Source: Galdieria partita (Eukaryota; Rhodophyta; Bangiophyceae; Galdieriales; Galdieriaceae). From it: a DNA stretch of 64,000 bases. The DNA lies in contig BQMJ01000074.1 of the NCBI GenBank assembly GCA_025991245.1, positions 80,729-144,728 of the forward strand, written 5' to 3'. Positions 40,482 through 52,480 of this stretch are shown here, piece after piece. Position 1 is the first letter of the stretch. Every line of letters starts with the position of its first letter. Position numbers and translations under genes: made by a program. The notes under the pieces were generated by a model. It was given only the letters and a program-made list of their open reading frames with translations, made no database searches and was not told the origin of the DNA.

Positions 40482-41242
40482 ATGAGTTATCAGAACGTAG
40501 TACAAAATTCTATGATCGCAAGCTTTCTTGTTCTATTTGGAATAGTATGCTTTGTTCAGGGTTCGACTTTTGTGGAAGAAAATAGCCAGGCAAATGAACA
40601 AAGATGGTATCAGACAGTGACACCTACACAGACTCAACAATGCCAAAGAGTAAGAAAATGATAGCACTATATTACAAATTTTTGTTAATGTTCTTTTACT
40701 TAGCTTTGTGTTACTGCTACCCAAACACAAGTACAAAGCTGTATCTATACAAGCACCCAAGTTCCTTATGTTTCGCAATGTGTCACTGCTGTTCCCACTA
40801 CTTGCTACAAGTATGTAACCAGATATAAGCAAGTATGTTGCAACCAAGAATATGAACAGCAATATGGTCAACAACAACAAGAATGCACGGAGGTAAGGCT
40901 TTGGCTTCCTATTATTTCAAAATCAGTATTGGCTAAGCTGCTATGCAACAGTATTGCCAATTATCATATCAACAAGTCGTCAGCTATCCTTGTCAAAGTC
41001 AGGTACGTAATGTTGGATGATTTCATGAAAATATTGTTTCTTAATGAGTCATATCAATTAAGGTGTCCTATCCTTGCCAGGAGTATCGTTTAGTGCAAAT
41101 TCAGCAATGCTGCCAAATTCCAAAAATAAAGTGCGTGCAACATACTCAAGTCTGCGTGCAACAGCAACAGCAACAGCAGCAGCAGCAGGAAGAACAGCAG
41201 CAACAGGAATATTTGCCGTATTATCAATACTATAGTTACTAA
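40482..41242 (+). CDS. Secreted Cys- and Gln-rich protein, unrecognised
   Basis: Four exons (40482-40649, 40704-40892, 40952-41002, 41063-41242; introns 54, 59, 60 nt, all phase 0) give 195 residues. A signal peptide is clear: a hydrophobic run MIASFLVLFGIVCFVQG followed by a polar stretch. The mature protein is about 20 percent Gln with many Cys in repeated settings such as QCVTAVPTTC, YKQVCCNQ, SYPCQSQ and SYPCQEY, then a poly-Gln stretch and a Tyr-rich end (YLPYYQYYSY). Exons 3 and 4 each begin with a related Ser-Tyr-Pro-Cys-Gln unit, suggesting internal duplication. Disulfide-rich, Gln/Tyr-rich secreted proteins are often structural, as in walls or extracellular coats; that is inference. 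No domain is recognised. Only the last part would be visible in a naive ORF search. Confidence 0.7.
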
Positions 41243-42686
41243 ATCCAATTAGTTCCCCTATCACTGTGCCAAAGAGCACAAGAAGATTTGCTTTAAAATA
41301 AAATTGGACTTTGAACATTCTTGTCGTCATGTTCTAGTTTATGTATAACATTGAATTTTTCTGGTTTCATGTATCAATCTTAGTGAAATACTACTGATAA
41401 GTATTGGATAGAATGCATTTCAATAAAAAAGAAATCGTATGGTTACTGTATACCACTTGCAAGTGTGCATTATATGTCAGTATCCATTCCATATAGAAAC
41501 ACCCATGCGGTTAGAATTGGGGAAGAGCACAGAACGAGAAGAGAGAGGAGAAAAGTGTAAAACACACACAGTGATCTTACTATTATCTGTTATGATACAA
41601 AAAGAGAAACATACCATAGCCTTCTAATTTATTTCGACTCAGATTGTAAAAGTCATGGCTAGTTGTATAATGATATTCAAAATGAAGAGAAGCAACTGGA
41701 TTCATTCTGTTACAACGTGCATTATTGTTATTGTGGATTTTGAAGTCTGTTACCAACATTTGTTTCTGCAAGTAACAAAGAAACAAAGCTGAATGATGGG
41801 TTCTGAAGAGATGTTAACAAAATAATGTTAAGGACAAATTCAAAACGTACCTAAAGTTTCACAAATTGAACAACACAAGGTAGATAGGTTGTAAACTAGT
41901 GCTTTGCAAGTTAGCAACCAAACTATAAATTGGTTCAACACGAAACAACATGGAAGACACCGACATTTCCTTCGTTGAACGCTCGCTGTCTTACTTGTAA
42001 AAGTTTCTCTCCTTCTTACAATTTCTGTAATTATTGAATTCGGTACTCCGTAGTGAACTAGTTGGCTTTACAGTGAGGAGCACGTGCTTCAATTTGTTGC
42101 ATGATTCTTTTGTTATCTTTTTCTATAAGTAGAACAAATGGAAGACATTTTATTTATTCATACATATTAACATTTGTCGAGAGTTGCTGACTTCTCTTGG
42201 GACCAGAGTACCAACTCTTAGAGCATCAAAAATCAAGGAAGCTCTTATTTCTCTACACAATATTTTCTGTGTATATCCTTGTCTTGGCCTTATTGACAGA
42301 TACGACTATATGTATTGTACAAGAGACGATCAATAATATGCTGAAATGCAGTTGTTTGAATATCGAACATATAATCTTAAGACATTCTCAAATATCAATG
42401 CGATAAGGTGTTGCAAAGCATAGTACTTGTAAGTAGAAAAATGAAGAGTGATCAGTCAGAAGACGAGCTTACTGTCTATAATTTCGCAATAATCATTCCA
42501 ACATAGGAATTTGGACGATGTAATAAGAAAAGGTCTGAAAACAATGCCACAACAAGCCAGCCACTTCTCAATCTAGAGAAAAGTGTCCAAAGACAATGAC
42601 TGCATCAGTCCACAGTTTCTTACATTTCAACTTTTATTTGTAAGTGCTCAAAAGACCATCGAAGCTAGTAAAAATACAACGATGTT
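41243..42686. other. Long intergenic region with possible minus-strand exons
   Basis: 1.44 kb between two + strand genes. The best candidate inside is a minus-strand frame at 41583-41786, preceded by a TTGCAG acceptor near 41770, with protein-like composition (KIHNNNNARCNRMNPVASLH). A possible upstream exon ends with TACAA|gtaaga near 42000. I cannot complete a gene model or recognise a product. A + strand frame at 42197-42406 has one hydrophobic stretch and nothing else. Confidence 0.3.
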
Positions 42687-44039
42687 ATGATCTGGCGGTT
42701 TGGATTTTGCTACAATACTTTGTTGAGAAATGGTAAAGATGCTTCGAAGAGTATAAAAGCAGTGCTTTGGCAAGTTGGAAAGCGACATTCTCAAAATTCT
42801 GTGTATTCATACCCACTACGTACTATAGCTTACCGCAGAACACCTATGCAGGTGGCTACTTTAGATCAGGAGGAGCAGTTTGTGAAAGCTATACCATTGA
42901 AATGGCCAGAGTTTGTTAAAGATATTTTGCCTACTCTAAACGTAAGTGCGTACTGAGTATATTCTTAGAATACATCATCTAAAGTGTTTGCTTCGGTATC
43001 GTCATAGCCAGAAAAACACAAGGGCCAGTGCGGTCGTGTTGCCGTGATTGGAGGTTCTTTTGAATACACTGGAGCACCTTATTTTTCAGCAATAAGTTCT
43101 CTTCGTGCTGGTGTTGATATGGCACATGTTTTTTGTGAGGATTCTGCAGCAATCCCGATAAAGACATACTCCCCAGAGTTGATTGTCCACCCTATCTTAA
43201 CGACTTTTCCTAAACTGGACAAAACTGTGGAGGAAACTGCGGAATATATTGCGAGTCGGGTTACCGAGTGGTTGTCGAGTCTGCATTGTGTTGTGATAGG
43301 TCCAGGTCTAGGAAGAAATACATTGATCTTAGAAACAGTTGCACATATTATCGAAGAAGTAACTAAAAGGGTAGGAAGTCTTGTCTTTATGTTCCATAAC
43401 TAACTTTCGTTAGCGTATTCCACTTGTAATAGATGCTGATGGATTATATTTGGTCTCTGTGAAGACAGAAATGCTAAGAAATGTAACATCACCCGTCATT
43501 CTTACTCCCAATCGTGTGGAGTTTAATCGACTCACTCGAGCGTTTGAAATAGATGATACTTCAGATGCTGAAAGTCTTTTGAAAACACTCGCAAAGTCGT
43601 AAGGAAGAGGTCTCTTATATATATTTTGCTTATAACCTTATCTAACAGGGTTTGTCCCGGTGCCATTATCGTTCAAAAGGGTTTAAATGATCTAATCGCT
43701 GCAGCGTTTAGCAACGTTGTTGTGCATTGTGGTGAGCAAGGAAGTCTCCGCCGGTGTGGTGGACAAGGTGACGTACTTAGTGGGTTGATGGCAGCTTTTA
43801 GTGCCTGGATGCAGCTGAACAGTAATTTAACAACGCCAAGTGAATGGTAGGTGTCAGCTCGGTTTCGATCACTTCTCGTTACTAAATTGTCTTTAAGGTT
43901 CATCCCAGTTTACAGTGCCTGTGCGATGACCAGAAGATGTTCTCTTCAAGCATTTAAAAAAAAGCAACGTTCTATGCTTACAACAGATATTATTGAAGAA
44001 ATATGGAAGGAGTTCAATGCAGTGTTTCCGCTAAGGTAG
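42687..44039 (+). CDS. NAXD: ATP-dependent NAD(P)H-hydrate dehydratase (NAXD, YjeF C-domain)
   Basis: Repairs damaged, hydrated NADH and NADPH using ATP or ADP. Five exons (42687-42941, 43008-43370, 43414-43598, 43649-43846, 43898-44039; introns 66, 43, 50 and 51 nt) give 380 residues. The ribokinase-like core is complete: GRVAVIGGSFEYTGAPYFSA, VVIGPGLGRN, PLVIDADGLYLV, ILTPNRVEFNRL, IIVQKGLND and the nucleotide/catalytic loop GGQGDVLSGLMAAF, where most relatives have GGTGDVLSG. The catalytic Asp is kept. About 70 extra N-terminal residues, rich in Arg and Ser and lacking acids, suggest targeting to mitochondria or plastids. The epimerase partner domain (NAXE) is not fused here and is not in the window. 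Confidence 0.92.
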
Positions 44040-44099
44040 GAAACATAATGCATTTAAAAGAAACTATTAAGTCTTTACCTGAAAGTTCACTCTAACTCA

Positions 44100-45404
44100 T
44101 CAATGTTCTGTGGAAAGACTTTCCTTCTCCGTACAAGTCCTGCTCCGCTTATTAGCGACCAATTCGTGGGCTTGTTCGCTGAATGTTTCACATAAAGCAG
44201 TTTTCTGTTCTTGGGTGACATCTGTGTTGGCTTCCGCTCGTTTTCTGGGTTCCACTCTGGTTATGTGAATCTCTTTGTCATGTTGACAAGTGCTATTCTC
44301 CTTCTCTTGGTTTGATATTACACATTCAAAGTCAGCAATTTCTAGTTCTATCTCCTTCAGAATCTCTATACAAGAAAGCTTATTTATATATCACAGAAAT
44401 GCATGTGGAATTCAAGTACCTTCCTCGTCATCCAATACTTCGCTTACATCATTTGTCTGACCTTCTACTTTTTCCTTTCAATCTAACATCAAAACTTCAA
44501 TCTTGTTACTGAATACAATGCCTACCTTGTTCTCTGCAATACGCTTTTTGAATACATCTGCTGCGAGTTTCAAATTTTTCCTTGCTTCATCTGGTTCGAC
44601 CGATCGAAGTGCCAAGTAAATGCTATGATATAGCCCTCCGACCATTCTTGAAGAAGAATATCCTGCTTCCTCATAACATTTAACAGCTGATTTAAAATCT
44701 TGAGCTGCTTGTTCGTTGTTATCGTTTTCCATACCAAAATCCCCCAAAGCTTCATAGACAACAGCGAGGCGCAACTTTGAGTCAGGTAATTGAGAAGCGA
44801 GAATAACTCTTGCGCATTCCAACTGTTCCCAAGCTAGCTCTCGAATATCCTGCTCCTCTTCTTCGCCTTGTCTAGACTCCTCGGAGTCGGCCATTTCTGT
44901 TAGCTGTTGTTCTGGTAAACCACTATCCGAAGAAGTATCCTTCTCGACTGGACTGTCTTCTCTGCTGTAGACCACTAAGACATTTTCCTCATGTTTAGAC
45001 TCTTCGACATCTGCTACAGTGCTTTTATGATTCAATTCCTTCGGAAGGCCTTCTTCTGTCTCAGAGGGGTCCTCCTCTTCTTCAGCTTCTTCAGAGTCAG
45101 TAGGTAATCCCACAATCTTCGGAACCTTAGGACCGAATATGTCATCATTACTTGACGAAGAACACTTTATTATTTCCAAGAGAGATCTCCCGTAAAGAAG
45201 TTGCAACTCAGCAAATCCCCAAGTTTGCTTATCTTCCTCTTGACAGTCATCAAGCTCCTTTAGAGCTGCTTCAATTTTGTCAGCTGCCTCGGAAAACTTT
45301 CCAGAAGAGAATAGTTGAGAAGCTTCTTTATATAGTTCGGTAACGGAACTTGGGTAACACTCTAGTTTGCTTAATACTGCAGTATGATCGTTCGGTACGT
45401 TCAT
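44100..45404 (-). CDS. NASP/Hif1/Sim3-type histone chaperone (SHNi-TPR)
   Basis: Binds histone H3-H4 (and H1 in animals) and keeps a soluble histone pool. Three exons (45404-44526, 44474-44420, 44365-44100; introns 51 and 54 nt) give 399 residues. The TPR array is interrupted, as in the family, by a long acidic insert (DSEEAEEEEDPSETEEG and further Glu-rich runs), which is the histone-binding part. TPR helices include LYKEASQLFSSGKFSEAADK, LLYGRSLLEIIK before the insert and AWEQLECARVI, VVYEALGDFGME, QAAQDFKSAVKCYEE after it. The C-terminal exons encode a charged helix and a tail with basic clusters (RVEPRKRAE, NKRSRT) that may be a nuclear localisation signal. The first intron's acceptor was chosen because nearer ones give immediate stops. 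It is the last convincing gene before the gene-poor end. Confidence 0.85.
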
Positions 45405-48400
45405 TGCGCGGGCAGTCGCAAATCAAAAATCAGATTTGCAATATCGAACATTTTGTGTTGATAATTTCTCTTAATGCAGCACGGATAATCTGTTTGCTAT
45501 ACCGACGCCCATGTTGCAAGGTAATGTGGCAGTTAAGTAAGAGGAACGTTGAGAGCAACAATATAGAGGGAGAGGTCTGTCTAAATGAAGCAGACACAAA
45601 GGGATAATAGGAAGTATACAGTTTCTGAAATGATTTGCTTGAGGGTAGAACGCCTGGAACCGCAGTTTGAGTTCAAGACAACAATGAACAGAAACTTGCT
45701 TTTGTAATTATCTTATAGATATCAAATGCATTCTGTCATTAGTTTCAAGATTTAAATTGACTAAAAATATCCTAGAATTTCGTAGAATTTAGTCCACTGG
45801 ACCGTTGCTTGTAAAATTTGAGAATAATTGTATTTTTGTCAAGTTATGTTTCAAGCAACATATTCTGAATAGGCACAAAACCTTCAAAAATCCTGTGAGT
45901 CTTTGTAACCAAAGTTCTCTGAGACATGAGAAATGGCCACATTCGCGTTCACTAGGACTTGAGGCTTGTTCTTTGTTTACCGATCAACGAAGCAGGCTCT
46001 GTACAAGAATAATATTGTCCAGTTGAAAATTCACCTTAATAAGGGTTGTTATGGTTGATTCTATTCGTTTATGTATTTCTTTGTTTCCTATGGAACATTG
46101 AGATAGAGTTGCCTACAGAAAGAATATTTGAAGTGATTTCAACCTTGAGAAAAATATTTTATGAAAGCATAATTTCTTTCAATGACTTTAAAGATCAACT
46201 ACAATCAACAGTGCATTCGTTTAGAGAAATCTGGATACTGTGACACTTGTTTTCAATTCTTCCTGTTTCAGTTGTTCCACTCTTTGTATCTCTTATCTAT
46301 CAAACAGACTATGTGGAACTTCACTAGATTAAAGAAGCTCAACTGTCTACAGAAGAATCTTCACAGTGGAAGCTATCAAAGATTACTTTTCAATACAGAC
46401 AAGAGATAGATTCAATTCAACTCAATTTTTCCTTTCAAGACTGACAATTTGTCTTATCGCAATATTTTGGCTATGTGCGAATGATAAGCACAAATTACAT
46501 CAATTGCGCAAAGTGACATCGTGTAAAGACTATGGTTTAGTTCAAAATTTTCTGTCACTTTATGAAAGAGGCAATGGAACATACCAATTTATCAGAGCTC
46601 GCAACTTTCGTTACTTGCTGCAAGAAAGAAGTCTCACTCGAAAGTTATCGCTAGTATGATGTTCATTATTCTGAGAGCTATGAGGATGAGTATTGAACAT
46701 TTAGGTCTCCTTTGGGAACCCAAGTTTCAAGTTTGAACAAATAGGTTTGGCTTTATGCTTTGAAATATTTTTAGACACTGTCACAATTTTCGTTTTGTCA
46801 AGACAGCGAAGTTTTTACCAAGATTGTTTTGATCTTGTGTTTTCAGAGTAACTCTGAGATGATGAGAATGAAATAAAAGCCGAGTTGGTAACTCGAAATC
46901 TTGTTTTGTGTCTTGCTAAAGTACTTTGTATACTTTATAAGTACCTCATTGAGTTGCTGTTGCTTTCTTCCTTTGTTGTATTCTACAAGGTTTTGCTAGA
47001 ACAAACAAGATTTCGTCTTTGGAAGCAACGATTGTACCACTCACTTGGGCTTGTCTATTCTTGGAATCCTTTCAGGATGGTCGGCTGTTGACTGCTGAAT
47101 TTTGTGACACTATATATTATCGTTGACTTTGCTAAAGTCGCCGTTTGCTTCAAAGTACACCTTCCAGAAAATCTCAGTCAAAGTTGCTAGTACTAGTTAC
47201 CGTCCATATGTCTAGGAATTCTTGATCCTCGTTTCACAAAAATAAAACGCAGGGTAGAATTTTATTCAGCAACATAAGGATTGATTCACATTCCTCACTA
47301 CAGTCTTCTATGATAGCATTCTAGGATATGGGACAAACTTCCTTCTTGACAACTGTAATCAGCACTCTTTTGGAGTCCTTATTTAACCCAACCACAGGTA
47401 TAGATGGAATTGTTGAAAACGTTTGATTCACAAAACGTTAACCAAGTGTTTACAATTCAACCAATATGCACGCTAACCATCTTAAAACTCGATGTGTTCT
47501 GTTTGGGCTTGTGAGGTGAAAGGAAAACTCATTGTCAACAACAAGTCGAATCCAATGCTACCAAATCTCCAGTTGCTTTCTCGTTACTTTCACTTGGTTA
47601 AGAAATCTGAATTATCGAGTACAACAGTGAGTCTGACTCAATGGGCTTACTTTTTACTAACAGTCTGTAAACGAATTCCAACGATACAATTCCCTCATAC
47701 AAATAGCATAGAGCTTCAACATTCTTTTAACTCTCGAGTGCAAGGTTCTTTTGGAAATTTCTCTACAAGTACATAAGAAAGGATATAGTTTGTACCTTTT
47801 AAAGGCACCCTTTCATACCACCTCCTTTCTAAGCTCTTCCAAACCTTCTTTCATTAGAATTTATTGGTTGAGAACATGAGCTACATAGTTGTTTTATGCA
47901 ACCCGTTTCAAAGTGGATAAAGTCTGTTTATGAAAACTTTTTTGAGTTTCAACGAGAAACATCTTGAGAATAGACTAGAAAGGTTTTCTTTCTTTTGGAT
48001 ACTGTTTAAACCTGGGTTGTTTTGGTCGTAACTTTGTAGCCACTAGGTTTGAACCTTGTGGTTGATTAACGTCAGAGTTCAAAAGAGATTTATCCGCAGA
48101 AACATTACCAAAGAGAGGTTGTTTACGGTCGTACAAGGGAGATTGTTTGGAAACAACTACGATAGCTTTGCACATTCTTGGTTCTTTAGATGAGAATAGT
48201 GCAAAAGAGGATGATTTGTAGTAGTCATAATATTATCGGCACCTTTTAACCTGAACGAGTTGTATATACATACTTGTGGAAAGATTTATTTTACTGAGGT
48301 TAGCGAAAACATTATAGCAAATTAAGTAGATCGTTTGATAAATGTCCAAAGTATTTTGAAAACTAAAGCAAAGGAAGAAATATTCGCTACGAGAACAAAC

Positions 48401-49300
48401 CCTGAACACTACGATAAGGTAGACTAGTGTATGTTGAACTGACAAAGTACAGAGATCTTGAAAAATATTGTATTCGAGACAAGTTGTCTCGTAAAGGATT
48501 GAGTGAATGAGATGAAATAAAAAAGATTATTTCAAAGATATATCAAATTTGATGAACATTACGCATTCTAAAACTGTTTTGGGAAATAGTTTGAATCCGA
48601 ATTTGCAAACACAATTCATTGAGTTTGGTCAATCACACAAGTTCCATTTTTTCATTTAGTTTCCTTTATCGATATCCACGATATGTAAAGATTATATGCA
48701 AAGAAATGAATGTGGTAAAGGAAAGGCGAACATGACTCGTTCAATGAGTCAGTACTCAAAAAGAATTTACTTGAATTATTCTGTTGATTGATAAATTTTA
48801 TTCAAAAGATCAAGAATTGTAGGGAAATTATTGGTTTTTAGAACTTTATACTCAAGAGACAATCAATGAACCGTTATCTTTTCATTGTATTTCACGTGTC
48901 ATTGAAACTTTTCTCGTCTTTAAACTCTTTTTAGTGAAACTTTGAGACTTTGGCAGTATTTAAAAGAGTATCGAACAGAAAGAGAATAGATTCATTCTTT
49001 TTCCTCGAATAGTAAAAAGTTCCAAAAAGTAACAACGAAAAAAGTCCAAGAAATTGCACAATAGAGATCATCATGCAGTATACAATACAAGGAGAAGGCA
49101 CTGAGTAACAATTGAATTCAAACTATAGTCCAACTTTATTTCTTAACACAGAAGGAAGAAAGACAATAGTAGTAGAAAAAACAGGAACAATAATTCAACT
49201 GCCTCCTAATGTATGAACAAAAAAGCCTACCTGACGAATGAATCTCTGAGTTCAGTCATTATTAAAAAATAAAAATTGAACAATAAAGTCATGTCATAAG
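45405..49300. other. Gene-poor transition region
   Basis: No intact gene that I can support. Chains of overlapping short + strand frames at 45805-46659 (73, 65, 75 and 97 codons) in three frames could be a decayed gene, but no motif is recognisable. An ATG-started 94-codon frame lies at 47492-47776 and a Lys/Pro/Gln-rich one on the minus strand at 47975-48175. Base composition loses the coding character seen to the left. Confidence 0.4.
47975..48175 (-). CDS. Possible small basic protein or exon
   Basis: 66 codons from ATG, ending in a basic, Pro-rich tail (LRPKQPRFKQYPKERKPF). Composition is more protein-like than neighbouring frames. A splice acceptor-like CTAAAG lies just upstream, so it could be a terminal exon. 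No homology recognised; it may equally be chance. Confidence 0.2.
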   Translation of the reverse strand: MCKAIVVVSKQSPLYDRKQPLFGNVSADKSLLNSDVNQPQGSNLVATKLRPKQPRFKQYPKERKPF

Positions 49301-50029
49301 AGTACATATTGAGAAGCCAACAAAGTGATTCTAAGTTTAACCCTGTTGAGAATGGATAAAAAGAGACTTAAAATGTTTCATCCAAAACTCAAAGTTCATC
49401 TTTGGGGAATTCAAGAAGATTAGCAGTGTAATAGCCATCATAATCTTCATCATAGCCATTTTAGTGTCCATCAACGGGAAATAATATGGTATACTTGAAG
49501 CTTACAGAAATGATTCAACTTGAATGAATTTTGCAATCGACAATTGTAAAGGTTTTTCTACTTAAAATGGATTCGAAACATCCTTATAAAGAAGAATTGG
49601 GTTTCGACTCCAATTCCTCTGACATAATTTCCCAGATGGATACAAATATAGTAGAATTGTAATCATAGACAGATGAGTTTTGAATCACAAGAACAATTCA
49701 AGTATAGAATAGAAGCACAAAAGAAGCTACTTTTTACTCAATTCATTGTGTTGGAGAGTAGCATTGTGATGTGTAAAGATTCAAGATTCAGTGAACAAAG
49801 TAAAATAATTCCCCTTCAATGGAATAATACTGCCTCAAAGCAAAACGATAAATTTCGACAACAATGCCTAAAACGTCAAACCGTAGATTCCAAGAAACTT
49901 TTCAAGACCGAACTTTGCTATCAAGACCTGCTAGTATTGATTGTAAACTTTCAAGATTTGACATTTGAGTTCCATAAAGCTTGAAAAGTATTTGTCTTTA
50001 GTCCAAGTTCATGTTGTACGTACCCCAAC

Positions 50030-50420
50030 CTGGATCCTTGTTGAAAACTGTTGCTCTTTATTTTCTGGTAAGTTTACAGGCGTTTTTACCATGTAGAGTA
50101 CTGTGGAAAAAGTCGGCATAAAAAGTTCCCAACTGTTTTTTAAGTTTGAACCCTGTTCCCTATACAGTCTTGTAGTGTAACTTGGTTTTTCAAGTCCAAG
50201 TATACTACAAAGTAAAGTCTTGTGAATTGTTGTTGTGAATCTTCTTTTGTGTCACACTCATCAAGGTCTTTTGTAGCACTCGAAGTGCATTCTGATTTGA
50301 TTCTTATCTTGTTCACACAACCAGTTCCTTTATTTGTCAGTTTATGATCATTTAGAGTCTCTTATCCAACTAGAGAGGAGATAGGAGTGGATTGCTTGAT
50401 TGGAATAGACGAAGTAATGA
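50030..50420. repeat. Diverged dispersed repeat, copy 1
   Basis: Aligns by eye with 52130-52480. Shared blocks in the same order include GTAGAGTACTGTGG / GCGGAGTACTGGGG, then AGTCGGCA, ATACAGTCTTGTAGTGTAAC / ATACAGTCTTGTAATGTAAC, TCTTTTGTA, and GTCAGTTT ahead of an AGAGAGGAG/GGAGAGGGG end. Probably a remnant of a mobile or subtelomeric element. Confidence 0.6.
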
Positions 50421-50598
50421 TGGCAGCTTTCAACGTTGCGTTGACCGATTTGAAGAAATCACCAAAGTTGCGATATATGAGCTAGTTGACTTGGAATTAG
50501 ATAAAGCTTTATGACTGTTTGAGTGCTTGACCTGTTGATATGTTTCCAAAGTGTGCAACAGATATTTTTCCAACTTTGAGTTTTGGCGTTGCGTTTTA

Positions 50599-50600
<2 letters not shown>

Positions 50601-50650
<50 letters not shown>
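50601..50650. repeat. (AT)25 microsatellite
   Basis: An uninterrupted run of 25 AT dinucleotides. It creates spurious open frames encoding repeated Tyr-Ile. Confidence 0.95.
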
Positions 50651-50652
<2 letters not shown>

Positions 50653-52129
50653 AGACTAGCCAATTTTGAGAGTTTTCATGAGAGTGGGGTTTTAGTAGAA
50701 ATTTTGTAGATGGTTCTGTCTTTTTTATCAGTGAAACTCTGAGGGAGCTAGAATCGAGAGTGAGTCCAGGTAGTAGCTTCATAACGTGTTCAAGTACTTT
50801 GGGTATGGTTGAAAAGTTTATGACTGAGTTGCTTCTTTCTTCCCTTTTTGCTTTTCTCTGTTGGGTTTACTAGTGTAGGCAATTCTTTTTCTTGGAAAGC
50901 CACCCTTGGCAACTCAGTTATGTTTCTCCAACTTTAGACTGTTGACTTTTGTGAAACTTAGACTGTTTGAAACTTTGCTCTGTTCTCTTGCTGAGGGTCT
51001 GGGTTGGTGACTGTTATTGTCAGGGGACAAAACAAGGCAAGGATCTTGCAACAACACTTATTATGTGAGTCGTGACGCTATGCCATTATGGACAGTTTTC
51101 ATATATAGCTTTTATACAAAATAGAAAGAGTCAACAACTAATTCTTTATTTTCGCAATTGAATTATACAAAATAGAATATGCGACACTTGGTCTATGTAC
51201 TCAAGCTGTTTGAGAAACTTGACTGGATTCTTTATCAACATACTTGTAGGCAAAATACAAATTATATACCTGTGTCACTTCCAATGTGTACTTAAACGTT
51301 TTGTTGATAATTGAAACACTCGACCATAGTGTATAAACTCTGATCTGCACAAGTCTAAAAGATAGTTGATACTTGTAGCACAGAATTCACAATCTTTCAA
51401 GCTGCAAACAGGTCAGATAGACATTTATCAGCACAAGTGTTCACTCTGCTTGACGAAATTTCTCTATGACAACTTGGCGACTGCACACCAACTCGTTCCA
51501 AGTTGTGGGAAACACGCTCTTCTTCTTGAAAGTGGCAGACAATACCTTCTCGAAATGATTCCTATCGACTAGAGCTCAATGTTCTCCAAATCAACTTGAA
51601 GCAAGTAAATCTCCAAGGTGAATAACAAAGGTGAGTTTATCTCACTATACAATGGCGGGCTTTACTCTCAGGGGTATGTCAACGATCATTCTAACACAAC
51701 GGTACTCTTGAAATAATGCAACGTTAGAGAATCAATAGTATTCTAGGTAAACCTTTGAGTGGAGGGTTCCCTTGGAAAGTGTTTACCAGGTACATATGAA
51801 ACTATATGGCGTGTGCACTTTTGACGGTACTCGAAGAGCTCTTCAACGTCACTTTGCCCAATCTCTCTTTGTGATTGTTTTGCTCAACTGTGGCTGTAGT
51901 TGCTTTGTTACCACCTGTTTTGAAGTCGATAAAATTGTTCCTTTTTATGAAAATACAAGTAGTTGAAATTAGAGAAGAACTTTTAGTACGACCAAACTTT
52001 GAGGTTTTATGATTTCGCACTTTTTGAAATACCAACCAAGGCCCAGTTTGGTTTGTTCGTTTCCTGTCAACGACTTGGCTTGAACCTTAAAGTCGCTTCC
52101 AAGTTTTTGTCGAGTGCAACGTAGGTACT

Positions 52130-52480
52130 GTTGGAGAAATGTTGATCTTTAGTTTCTGGTCTGTTTGAAGACGTTGACCCTGCGGAGTACTGGGGAACCA
52201 GTCGGCACAAAGCCTCCAAATAGTTTTTGTGGTTGAACCCTTGCGGCGATACAGTCTTGTAATGTAACCTAGTTTTTGAAGTTGAACTGAACTGTTGTCC
52301 TGTGAACAGTAGATGAGGACTCTCTCTTGTGGAACAATCACCAGGATCTTTTGTAACAGCCGGAGTATATTCTGAGTTGATTCTCTTTGGTTCTTCACAA
52401 AAACGATTCTTGTCATTGTCAGTTTTTGTCTATTGAGAATCTATTGTCCAAATGGAGAGGGGAGGTTGTCTCGTGGCAAC
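52130..52480. repeat. Diverged dispersed repeat, copy 2
   Basis: Partner of 50030-50420, about 2.08 kb away in the same orientation. On the minus strand this copy holds a 109-codon frame (52416-52087) with WRLCADWFPSTPQGQ; the corresponding frame in copy 1 contains stops but keeps a similar CRLFPQ segment. This hints at an old coding element, identity unknown. Confidence 0.55.

Noticed and set aside
41058-41330. Ala-rich minus-strand frame
   Set aside because: Antisense of the poly-Gln region of the secreted protein gene; the Ala run comes from reversed CAG codons.
48233-48445. 70-codon minus-strand frame
   Set aside because: Hydrophobic chance frame in AT-rich DNA with no neighbouring exon signals.
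50430-50782. Minus-strand frames containing repeated Tyr-Ile
   Set aside because: Produced by the (AT)25 microsatellite.
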